Source of the DNA: Bisporella sp. PMI_857
Lineage: Eukaryota > Ascomycota > Leotiomycetes > Helotiales > Helotiaceae
NCBI GenBank assembly: GCA_021307315.1
Contig: JAJSPD010000014.1
Location: forward strand, 434,001-498,000
Reading direction: 5' to 3'
Length of the DNA: 64,000 nucleotides
Shown: piece after piece, positions 43,292 to 53,701 of the stretch
Layout: each line of letters begins with the position of its first letter
Numbering within the stretch: the first letter of the stretch is position 1
The notes under the pieces: model-generated
Databases searched by the model: none
What the model was told of the DNA's origin: nothing
Seen by the model: only the letters and a program-made list of their open reading frames with translations
Program-made: the position numbers and the translations under genes

Positions 43292-45057
43292 ATGGGAACC
43301 TCAACCCCTCCCCCTACCGGAGCAGTAGATGCGGAGAAGCTACAGAATATAGACACCAAACAAACAAACATAACCACCACAAAGAGCATCCAGACAGGCG
43401 ATGCTCATACGCAAGAGCTTCGCCATAACTTTTCTGTATGGTCACTTAGCTCGCTATGCCTTTGCTTGATGGCTACATGGGAAGCGCTTTCTTCTGTGGT
43501 TGCCGCGGCATTGATCAGCGGAGGGGCGCCTTGCCTTTTCTTCAATTAGTGGGTGACAGTTTTTTACTACCATCTTCGCGTTTGAACTGACACCAGACGC
43601 AATGTAGCGTTATATCATTCCTTGGAACTATTGCGGTTGCAGTCTCGTTAGCTGAAATTGCCTCGATGTACCCTACCGCTGGTGGTATGTTTGCTTCGTG
43701 TTCCCCTTTGTTGTCGAGGAGGAACCTAATCTCACAACATCGTCTTTACAGGACAATACCACTGGGTCGCCATGCTGGCACCTAAAAAATCTTCAATAAC
43801 ACCCTCCTGGATGACAGCATGGATCTCAATTGGTGGCCAGACTGTTTTGACCGCCTCAGCAGCCTTTGCATCAGGTTTGCAGTTGCAGGCTTTGGTCACG
43901 TTGAACAACGAAGGATACATACCTGAAAGATGGCAAGGGATGCTTTTCTACTGGATGATCTTGGTCTACTCTGCGCTGGTCAACTTATGGGGATCAAAGC
44001 TTCTCCCACACACTAATTTAGCAGCTGGTAAAACATATCCACTGAATCATATTTTAAACCGATAACTAACTTTTCGCTAGGTGTGGTTCACATCGTCGGG
44101 TTTCTTGTTATATTGATCGTTCTTGGAGTTATGGCACCGAAGCACACAGCAAGTTATGTCTTCACCGAAACCTCGAATTCTAGTGGATGGACAAACAATG
44201 GGATCTCCTGGCTAGTGGGTCTTGTCAGCACTGTCTATCCATTTCTTGGCTACGATTCCGCATGCCATTTGTCAGAAGAGATGAATAACCCGGCACGAGA
44301 CGTACCGATCGCCATAGTCGGTAGTGTTGTACTCAATGGCATCTTGGGGTTTGGATATTGCCTCATGCTTCTGTTCTCCCTCGGCGATCTGGGTACCCTT
44401 CTGGAGTCACGGACCGGATTCCCATTTATTCAATTGCTTGCGAATGTCACGAAGAGTCCAGCCGCGGGATCTTTCCTGTCCTTATTCGCATCGTTTATTG
44501 CTCTCGCAGCCAACAGTGCAGGCCTAACTTCCACGAGCCGAACGGCATGGTCTTTTGCTCGCGATTCGGCCATTCCATTTTCAGCGTATTTTACCAAAAT
44601 TGACGAAAAAATCAATGTCCCAAAGAGAATGGTTGTTTTAATCACGGTTCTCCAAATGCTTCTTGGGCTCCTCTACTTGGGTAGCTCCACAGCTTTCAAC
44701 GCAGTCTTGTCTATGGCTATTCTCGGCATGTATGCGTCTTACATCTTGCCTATCGGATATATGCTTGCATATGGACGTAAAGACGGGAGACATGCGGCCG
44801 GGCCATTCAGAATGGGAAACTTGACGGGGCTCATTCTGAATGTGATTGCGTGTCTTTGGTTGGCGTTTGCCATGCTTTTCAGCACCTTTCCCAACTATCA
44901 GCCGGTCACTCCTACGAACATGAACTACAGTACCGTTGTCATGGTAGGTTGGATGATATTTGGTATGATATACTACCTCATTCTTGGCCGCAAAAATTAT
45001 TCTGGTCCAGTTGTGGAAGTCCTGGGCATGGCCGCCATGCACAATTCGGAGGCCTGA
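43292..45057 (+). CDS. APC-superfamily amino-acid/amine permease, 528 aa
   Basis: Four exons: 43292-43548, 43608-43684, 43752-44027, 44081-45057, all GT-AG, with one open frame. After a polar N-terminus (PPPTGAVDAEKLQNIDTKQ) there are about 12 membrane segments. SSLCLCLMATWEALSSVVAA begins helix 1. YVISFLGTIAVAVSLAEIAS with MYPTAGGQYHW is the conserved helix 2/3 region of fungal GABA/choline-type permeases. Later segments include GISWLVGLVSTVYPFLGYDS, HLSEEMNNPARDVP (family motif), SFLSLFASFIALAANSAG and LTSTSRTAWSFARD. Length and motifs are typical of the ACT family (GABA, choline, polyamine or neutral amino acids); the substrate cannot be read. Plasma membrane is expected. It follows the Zn2Cys6 gene on the same strand, 850 bp away. 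Confidence 0.92.
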
Positions 45058-46244
45058 GACAGAGCGATAGAAAAACTACCACAGAACAAGTGGGAAAGAA
45101 TTCAAGTCACTTGAAAATATTAGGCCTTACTTTAGCCAAATGGCCCTGTCTCAGTTTGAAATTACAAGCGTATGAATATCTAATTTTATGTTGCTAAACA
45201 CCCAGTCCTCTGTGATCGTGTCCAATTCAACGATGAAGATTTGATTGCAGTAACAAGATGACTGTTCGAAACCCCAAGCTTCCTTCATCTAGTATATTTA
45301 GTAAATTTGTCAAATCTTCACTATAGTTGATCGTATTAAAACTGAATAGGTCCTAAATATGTATATTTATGTATTTTGAAAGTTAACGTAGGCTCTTCAG
45401 GAAAAGAACAAATATAAAAAGGAGTATGAGTGGCCACGCTTAAGGTTTCACAAACCCAAATAATAAAGGACCCTGCTATTTTAGTGAAATTGAATGTGGC
45501 TAACGAGTATGCCACATACAAGAAGTATCCAATGCTGCCAGAATTCTCTAGGGTTTTCGTCTTCTCCCACCAAAGAATTACCAAATTATCCATTATCTAG
45601 TCCATCGGAGTCGAGATTAAAGTGAAGAGCAAGCTAGGAAGAGAAGGCAAACAAAGATTGTTTTGCGGAGCCCAAGATATTTCTTGGCCCGCAAAGGATA
45701 ATGCTTGCTGTAAGGAGCTAGTTCTTGTCATCAAGACGCTCAAGGACAGAACCAAGTGGTTGATCGGGCAAACGATCTTACTTTTGGCTCGTTGGTTAGT
45801 TTTGACTTCCACGTCAGGATTTGGAGAGGTGTCCGCTATATATTCTACCGTCCTACTCTTCAGCCCCGGACCTAACTGTTGCCTCCAATGTAAAAACTCT
45901 CTTCCACCGGCTAATAAATCCTTCGTTCTTTAGCTTACATTTATAACGGAGGCCTCGATCATGCCATCAGAATGAGCTCTGCCTCTGGGAGCGGAGGTAT
46001 ATCAATCAATGCTGCCCTTATCCCCAGTCACCAATTATCCTTTGAAAGCTCTGAAACAGAGCGATTCTGGTAAAGAGCCAGGAAATGTGAGCCTCTAGAA
46101 TACAGATGCTTTTCAATTTCCCTGTGCGTTAAATCCTTAACTGATTGATATAATTTGTAACATCCAACAGGTTAAGGAAGGCGATCGAGTTTAATGGGGC
46201 AATTATGACGAGCCCAACTATGAGAATATCTTAATATCCCACTT
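45058..46244. other. Intergenic between convergent genes
   Basis: 3' flanks of the permease and the third Zn2Cys6 gene. Only short frames are present (one of 103 codons at 45622-45933 without motifs). Confidence 0.45.
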
Positions 46245-48673
46245 TCACAATAAATCTTCGAAAATCCTTGAAAACTCGTCGCCATTTTCTAGGGAAAATG
46301 TAGGATCGTATAAGAATTGAGACGCCTCTCTATCTGTTTCAATAGCTCCAACGCCTCCTTCAAAGCGACCAAATGCTTCATAGAAATTGGTCAAATCATT
46401 GCTGATTTGGTATAGATCCGGTACGATAGAGTTTTGAGCAGGCGTCGATTCTGATTCATGGTGTGTTGGAAGCATTGCAATCTCTTGCAAAGGAGAGAAG
46501 TTCTGTTGTGGATCAGGAACACTACTCTTTAGAAAACTCGGGATGGTCGATGGAGCGTTATTATTTTGTTGAGAAGGAAACTTTGCATTATTCAAAATGG
46601 CCTCTTGTTCTCGAGATACGAGGCCAAGCTTTGGCGCAACAAGTTTCAGCCCTCGTACGGTTTTCCACAGTCTCTTCGAATGAAAAGATTTCGATGAGAA
46701 GCCTTTAACTAGATCTAGTGCACTGTAGAATTCGTCGCGACAGCTCCGACTGAATTCGGCGGGGGCGTGACAGACAGCCAGAAACAGAGCAGCTAGGGCA
46801 GAAACGAGAAAGTAATTGAAGACGTTCGGTCGGCCTTGGTAGACGTTCGACGTCTCCTTTAGATGGACAATTATGGATATAGTGTCTTTTGCGATACTAG
46901 TAACTAGACGCGCACCTTCAAGGTCGTCGCATATTTGCTTTGCTGAGAGGACACTCCGGCGATGTATCAAAATGCGGAGATGGTTTCCACGGACGTATAG
47001 CAGACTTCGTATCATATGGAGTGTGTCAGGTTGGTTCTGAGACGCAACTATAGGCGTGGGGTGTACTAATCGTAGTTCTGCGGGTATGGACTCTTGCCAT
47101 TGTTGTATCTGAAAATCTAAGTATCCAATCCCGTCCTTATCGAGGCCTTTAGTTGCCTTGCCAAACCCGGCAACGGCACCCCAAACTTTGGAACATATTT
47201 TGCCATAGGCTACGAGGCATCCTAAATACGGCGTCGACGCTTCCTAAACGCAATGTTAGAAATATTCAGAGTCGGGGGAGGACAGACCGTACAACCATGG
47301 GTAGCTCAGGATCCATGTCAGAATCATGCAGTGCGAAAGGCATGCCTGTTCCTAAACTCCAGCGCCTGTCGAGTACGTATATACACCAGAACAGCCGAAG
47401 CGCCCATTCTCGGCTTTCTTTATCAGGAAAATTCTGATACAAGCTATCTTTACGATGAAGACCAAGTTCAATTGCTACACGGGCTGCAAATCCGATTGTC
47501 CTCCAGGCTAAAACTTCATCATCGCAATGAAAATAATATATGCTCTGTGAGTTATGAGACACTGATGGTTACCATTATGGCAATAAATGCTTGGACTCAC
47601 CATCAAGGTCAATATCTGCAATTCTTTGATGTCTACTTCAACTTCTCGAACGCTTCGACCGTGAGAATTCTCCGCACTCTCGGCCAATTTTTGGCCAATT
47701 CTACTTTCACCTTGACCCTCTACTACCAGTGCACTAGCCATAATGGTCTTCAGAATTCGTACTTCTTTCTCGTTATCATCTGACATTCTGCGTGAAGAGC
47801 TCGAACTCAAGCTAGAGAAGGCTAGGTAATTTTCATAGGTGTGTGGAGCTTTTTGAATGATGTCATGTATAGGCATAAACGGATATATTGGATTGATTTC
47901 TTCTTTATAAACGTTGATGAGCCGGTATATATCAGTCAAGTTCATGGCGCATAACGGGTCTACGTGGTTTTCAGCCGCATTAGGCACTTCGTCTGGCGAT
48001 CCTTGCCGGCTAGCGACAGCACTATTTAATGTAGGTGAATTGACCAATTCCGCTATTGGTACACCAATACGTTGTAATGTAGAGTTGGCCACACCAAAAC
48101 CGAAGGCGGCACTCGTAGGGCCAACAAATTTAGGTCGTGTTGGCTCAGACGATCTTTGGGATTCAATATGACCATGGCTTTGCTTGGCTTTAGAGGGAGA
48201 AACACTCATCTGGGAAAGCTGAGAAGGATTTTGTTGTTGCTGCAAAATTAGCATATCCGCGGAAAGTCGATTTACCTGTGCTTTCAAAGCAATCATCTCT
48301 TGGTCCATTGCGGCGATTTTCCCCCTGCTGCTTATTAGTAGCTGGTACAATACCATAAATTTGGAGTATTAACAGTGTTGCTTGGTTTAGATCACTCATA
48401 TCTTTTCGATCGTAGATGCATTGTGTTCCAAAGTGTTGGCAATTCTGGCACGTGGCTTCTCCCCCACATTTGATCTTACGCTTCTTACACTCATTGCTGT
48501 ACTAGTTAGCACAAATTAACGAGTTCATCTAGGACAACGTGCCAAGCAACTGGAGTGTACTTGTTACGTTTCTGACGAGAGTCGGGTTGGTTCGGACTTG
48601 TCGCGTCATAAGATCTCTTGGGTGTCGCACATGACACGGTTTTGTTGGTGGGGAGACTATCGTTGTTGGTCAT
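46245..48673 (-). CDS. Zn2Cys6 fungal transcription factor, 741 aa, with a GC-AG intron
   Basis: Five exons: 48673-48543, 48496-48374, 48324-47601, 47544-47296, 47243-46245. Joining exon 1 to exon 2 through a GC donor (GCTTG|GCACGT, branch GCTAAC, acceptor ACAG|C; 46-base intron) gives VACNECKKRKIKC-GGEATCQNC-QHFGTQC, a complete C-x2-C-x6-C-x5-C-x2-C-x6-C cluster whose first Cys codon is split TG|C. The GT alternative at 48560 would lose that Cys. A coiled coil (MIALKAQVNRLSADMLILQQ) follows. The PF04082 domain contains VNVYKEEINPIYPFMPIHD (ligand-region start), IGFAARVAIELGLHR and WALRLFWCIYVLDRRWSLGTG. The C-terminus is Gln/Asn/Asp-rich. Nuclear regulator; no obvious adjacent target gene. 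Confidence 0.87.
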
Positions 48674-49742
48674 ATTCTTAAGGGACAGTGGGATGATACC
48701 TCATCAGTCAAATTAATATGTGTATGTGATCTCAGGGACTGGAAAATTGCAGAATTCAAGGTGAAAGAGAATAGCTCTAGAGTAGAACTAGGAGTGCTAG
48801 TTAAGGTTAGGTTTAAATCTCTAGCCCGAGCGGGGACAACAACTGTGGCTGATCAAAAAGTGGGGACCTGCCGCCGCAAAGAGGACCAAAAGTCTATTGA
48901 AGACTGCAAGGCAAGGATCAAATGGTAGGCAGAGACAGTACATTGGTCTTATTATATACTAGAGGATACTCAAAGATGATTGGGTATCACAGTGCTAGAG
49001 AACGGGCAACGGCCGTTGGTTATTATGGTGGGCGGTTCCCTTGGTGACAGTAAATTATGATTAGGATGAGTGACGAACAAAAGGCGTATTGATGAGATTC
49101 GGACCAGGATCATCTCATAATGCGAGATTCGTCTAGATAGGTGTTGATGCGGGCTTAAAGAGTATATCCTGAATCTTGAACGCGAGAAGAGCAGAAGAAG
49201 CTATAGTTGCTATAGCTGTATTTTGTCTTAAGTGTTGGTGGGGGGGAGCCGTGGCAACCGACATGTTTCTACTCTACAGATTAGCAAGGCTGATGCCTCT
49301 GTCGAAGAGAAGGGAGACTTCCGATACTTAGATGATAGGGCATTCGTTTGCAGATCTATCAACTTTGTAGAAGTCGAACTTGCTATTATCATTATTTACA
49401 TTGGAGCCAGATATCTAGTCTGCGGATTGATAGATATAGTCGCTCGATATTCGAATAATCGTGTCGCAAGGACCTTACATCTACCACTCGAAAACCATCA
49501 AACTACTACTTCGCAGATCCGTTACACATTTGCGTACTTTACAACTTTTTGCAGACCGACTCGTTATACCTCTGCGCACTTCGCAACTTCTTGCGGACCG
49601 CTGCGACTCCGCAAATTATATTTACAACCTTTTGCAGACTGCTACAACTCCGCAACTACATCTCTACAACTTCCTCTCTCTTTTTCTTTTTACGAACTTT
49701 CGACAAAAATACTTCGCTTTCGAAAAGCAAAATACATACAAG
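48674..49742. other. Upstream flank of regulator and retroelement leader-like region
   Basis: 48674-49210 shows no gene. From about 49212 (TGTTGGTGGGGGGG) the sequence looks like a decayed LTR or leader of the gag-like remnant that follows. It contains at least three imperfect copies of a ~42-base unit (starts near 49531, 49573 and about 49615) built on ACTTCGCAACTTCTTGC. No partner LTR was found downstream. Confidence 0.35.
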
Positions 49743-50093
49743 ATGAGTTGTTGGATCTGTGGCAAAGAAGGTTGTTATTCGTACAAGCACTCTTCTCAGG
49801 AACGCAGGAAAAGGCAGGAAGTCGAAGCCCAGAAAGCCAAAGCTCAAGAACTAGCTGCGCAAGGAGCTCAAGTTCAGAAAGCATAGCAGGAAGCTCAAGA
49901 GTCAGCTGCGTATAAAGCTCAAGTTCAGGAGCTTCAAAAAGAACTACAAAGCAGCCAGCAGCGGACTTACCAGCTTCAAGAAAAGAATCGCCAGCTTCAA
50001 CGAGAGAACTGCCAGCTTCAGCAACTTCAATATCAAGAACTTGAACGAACGAACAAGGAACCACAATCACACCAGCAAGAGCGCAGTCAATAG
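49743..50093 (+). pseudogene. Copia-like gag zinc-knuckle remnant with Gln-rich coil
   Basis: From ATG 49743 the frame reads SCWICGKEGCYSYKHSSQER, a variant zinc knuckle (C-x2-C-G-K-x-G-C-x4-H) like that in gag of fungal Ty1/Copia retroelements, which there lies at the C-terminal end of gag. After 47 codons there is a TAG stop (49884-49886, expected Gln). The same frame then continues for 68 codons as a Gln/Glu heptad-like coil (LQKELQSSQQRTYQLQEKN, RQLQRENCQLQQLQYQELER) to 50093. No integrase or reverse transcriptase is recognised nearby. It is most simply a truncated, mutated retroelement piece. The odd placement of the knuckle at the start followed by a coil could also reflect a once-domesticated gene. 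Confidence 0.5.
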
Positions 50094-50777
50094 CTACTAC
50101 GCCTTTTGCTACGTAATAGGCTACCGACACTGATCAGTGTTTGTATCACTCTGTGAGTGATAATTCTTGGCTTGATAACTTGCAATTGCTCAAGCCGGTT
50201 ACCCACGGTGCACGTAGCACCGCGATCTCTGCGCAGTGCTAGTATGCTCGCTGTAGGTGGTTGACTTGTTCTTCAGTCCAGGGTCCTCATGCAACGACAT
50301 TATACACCAGTTTAGATTCGATGATGCTTTACAAGTTGCAAGCCGCACGGCCATATTTCATTCGCTTTGGCGCATTATATTCTACCTCTGCAGGAATCTG
50401 CTTCATTGGTTTGGCTGCCACCGGTATCCATACTATGCCTTTTAAAGCGCTGTGGGAATACAGATACTTCGGTATAGAAAATTTTCTGTAAAGATATATG
50501 TAGCGATGTCAAAATCTTCTAAAGGTTCGGTGAAGAATCGCATTGCATTTGAAATTGCTATCTCCTTTGTGTAAAGACTGCTCTCACAAAGAACACCTAA
50601 AGGTTATCTAGTCCCACGGGTTGTGGTATCAAGGACAGATTTGAGATCCCAATTTTGTCATGTATCCGGCGGTATACGTCCTTGCGGCCAACACATTTAA
50701 ATATTATTCAACAATCTTCAAGTATATTAAAGCCATATGCTTCTGCTCTTACTACTAATTATAATGAATAAACAGAC
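50094..50777. other. Decayed sequence, no supported gene
   Basis: Broken coding-like pieces follow the gag remnant (for example LDNLQLLKPVTHGARSTA near 50170), but stops are frequent and I cannot assign them. They may be the continuation of the retroelement. Confidence 0.3.
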
Positions 50778-52937
50778 CTAGCCCCAGACATCCTCTTGCC
50801 ACCTTCGAGATTTTTTCATACCCTCACTCCACTCCACCAATTCTTTTTCCCTCCAGCCTGTCTCAGACTTCACGCCATCACTAATGACCCTCTCCACCTC
50901 CTTCGCCATAGCAGTACACCCGCAAATATATAAATGCGCGTTGTCGTATCTCAATCTCCTAAGCAGCTGGTTAAGATGTTCTTTGACCCGATCTTGGACG
51001 TAGGTCTTCCGATTTCCATCACGAGAATAACCCACATGAATGTCGAGCTTGCCTGCGAACTTGGTTTGCAAGGTGGCTAACTCATCAGAGTAGAGAAAAT
51101 CAGATTGAGTACGGCATCCATAGAAGAGAATCATAGGTCCGACTTCACGGCCGAGCTTGACGAGTCGAGCACGTTCTTGGAGAAAGCCTCGGAAAGGCGC
51201 GATACCGCTACCCGACGCGATGAGGATCAAGGGGTGTTGAGAGAGCACAGGAAGACGAAATTTTGAGGTTATGATAGAGGCGAAGATTTTGTTTCCTGCA
51301 AGCAAGCCTTTAGGACCTATGAGCTTGTAATCAGAAGTTTGGTCTGACTGAATGGATTTGGCAAGAGCGGTCAGGTATCCTGTAGTCAGACCCAGACTCT
51401 CGGCTGCATGACCAGGGTTGGATGCTGCGGCGGATGTGTTAGTGGAGACTGTGAGGGCAACGGTATTTGGTGATACAATAGCTGAAGAGGAAATTGAATA
51501 GCGGCGTGCTTGCAAGGGTGAAAGCATTTCCACAACAAAAGATAAGGGTAGCTGAGACCAGCTCTCAGTAGGTGAGATGGCGGCTTCGAGCAGGCGACCC
51601 AATGTGACCTTTGCTCCAACACAATAACCATGGTAAGTGTCTTTGTTTGAGCCAAGCTGGCTGAGGAAGGCCTTTGCGGATGGGGATGGAGCAAACTCAA
51701 CAAGCGATAGCACAACCTCGCGGGGAACTGGAGCACATATCTCCAGATAGTGCGTGAAGAGGATTCCAAGGGTCGTTGGTGACGGTACCCTTACCTTGAT
51801 GGACTGATCAAGGCTTGATACAAGAAGGCCCATGTCTCTGCGGTCTTGTAGTCCTAGAACGTTGATCAATCGAGTAACTTCAGACCTCGGATTTGATGGC
51901 CAGACAGCGAGATGATCGCCAGTCTTGTATTTGAGCTCTGGGTAGTTGGCAGTATCGACTTCGATATGTAGACAGTTGCGCTCATCGTTTATTAACATGT
52001 GTCTAGCAATTTTTACTGGAAGCGGTCGAATTTCGGAGCTTCTAGATGTAGATTTCAAAGCAACATGCGCTTTAACCGGCTCTCCCGCATGAATGTCAAT
52101 TAAATCCACGGAGGCGTCCTCGACGACTTTAAGCGAAGGCTCGTTATGTAATGGTCTTTCCTGCAACCCCAGCTTGTCCTGGAACGTGAGAAAGAGTTTC
52201 TGCTTCCATTCAATAAAGTCTTCCTCCGTGGCGCCTTTGAAGTCGTCTGCTTTGCCAGTTGCAAGGAGAGGTTTGGCCTGAAATCGATCGACAGCTTCCG
52301 TGAAGACATCGACGACACGGTTGTAAAATTTATAGTTGCTGTTTCCGAGTCCAAGTGCTGCATATCGGAGATTGGACAAATTTATAGAGAACGATGCATT
52401 TGATTTGGTCTGTAACCATGAGAGTAGTTGGATGGCGTTGTCGCTGGGGTCTCCTTCACCATAGGTGGACAAAATGAAAATCGCAAGCTTGGATTCTGGA
52501 ATATTCTGTAGAGTCTCAGGGTCATAGTCAGCAAGATCCGCGAGAAGTATATTAAGACCAAATCGAGATCGTATATCTCGTGTAAGCCGCCCTGCCAGCT
52601 CTTCGGCCGTTCCTGACTGCGAGCCCCAGAAAATGACGCCAGATTTGCCCTGTATTTCGATTAGTCAGATACAGAAGGTATACGGGACTCTCAATCCTAC
52701 ACTTTGTTCAAGCTTCAACCCAATATCTCTGGTTTGCTGGTTCTGCGATGTGGCAACATCTGACTGGGGTTTCTCAAACCATAAATGATGGTACGGGTCT
52801 GGCTTGTCCCATAAGACCCCCTTTAAGGAGAAACAAAGCCCAAGCAGGAGAATCAAGCCCAATAAAGCTACATCATCGATTTCCAGCCTTGCTTGTAAAA
52901 GGAATGGAAGATCAGTGCGAGATATTAATGTATCCAT
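50778..52937 (-). CDS. NADPH-cytochrome P450 reductase (CPR), 702 aa
   Basis: Two exons, 52937-52701 and 52649-50778, GT-AG, phase 0. A single N-terminal membrane anchor (VALLGLILLLGLCFSL, about residues 23-38) would hold it on the ER. The FMN domain has FWGSQSGTAEE (about 87-96), STYGEGDP (about 140) and LGLGNSNYKFYN. The FAD domain has RRYSISSS (about 458). The NADPH domain has IASGSGIAPFRGFLQER (about 550), FYGCRT and HLYICG. The chain ends EDVWG with the aromatic Trp at the penultimate position that stacks on FAD. All cofactor motifs are intact and the length is typical. It passes electrons from NADPH to microsomal P450s. Relative to the single housekeeping CPR known in fungi this looks diverged and is probably a second, dedicated copy, serving the P450 encoded divergently 764 bp away. 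Confidence 0.93.
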
Positions 52938-53701
52938 TCTCAATTAAGGATGAGCACCTTTTGCTCGTAGCGTGTGAAGCAGTCGACGAAGCGAGCTCTG
53001 GATGAAAAATAGATTAAATATCAGAATTAAGTATCGAATATTACTTCGGGTCCGGATCCTAGTCAACATATGCTATCCTTACTGCCGTGATAGCTTTAGT
53101 CCACAATATTCAGACATACACTCTAGAAGCGATTTCTCAAGAAGGAAATTCACGTGACACTTTCATATATTCCTTGAATAGATCGACAGCTTAGTCAGCC
53201 CCTTTATACTCAACCCTGACGTTATTTCCGTGGCTGGAATTCAGTCGTGAGTTTCCATTAATGGTCGCCTCAAGGAAGGTGCGCTAAGCATGATCCACTC
53301 ACCAATGACCTTATTTTGCAGCACACAATTACCCACAACATCCCTACTGCTGCTTACACCACTTAGTTCTACTAATTGTGAGGCAGAAAATCGGTAATGT
53401 AACTTCTTGCAGCAGCCTGATGCAACCTTTGGTAGTGTCGGGATTAAAATTTATGTGCTGCTCCTCTCGGCATTCTTGCCTTTCTAACACCTATTCTTTC
53501 TTCATTTGGATTTCAACCTACAATCACCATGTCAATCATCAGTTGTTCTTAGGCATGGATCCCACCTAAATCTTCATATTCTATCATTTATCTTCCATCC
53601 GACAAGAATCTTAACTAATCTTTCTTTCTACTACCCATCTTCTTTGCCTGTTTTGTGATCACTCTTGAGGCCGTTTTGCCAGTGACCGAAATAACACCCT
53701 C
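52938..53701. promoter_or_regulatory. Shared divergent promoter region of CPR and P450
   Basis: 764 bases separate the two start codons, with no gene between. It is AT-rich with CT-rich tracts near the P450 side. No specific operator can be named. The layout implies coordinated expression. Confidence 0.5.

Noticed and set aside
44638..45042. 134-codon minus-strand frame within the permease
   Set aside because: Antisense shadow of a well-supported membrane protein exon.
48543..48560. GT donor at 48560 as the first splice site of the third Zn2Cys6 gene
   Set aside because: It keeps frame but replaces the first zinc-ligand Cys by Asn; the GC donor at 48542 gives a perfect cluster, so it was preferred (the GT site is kept only as a possible alternative).
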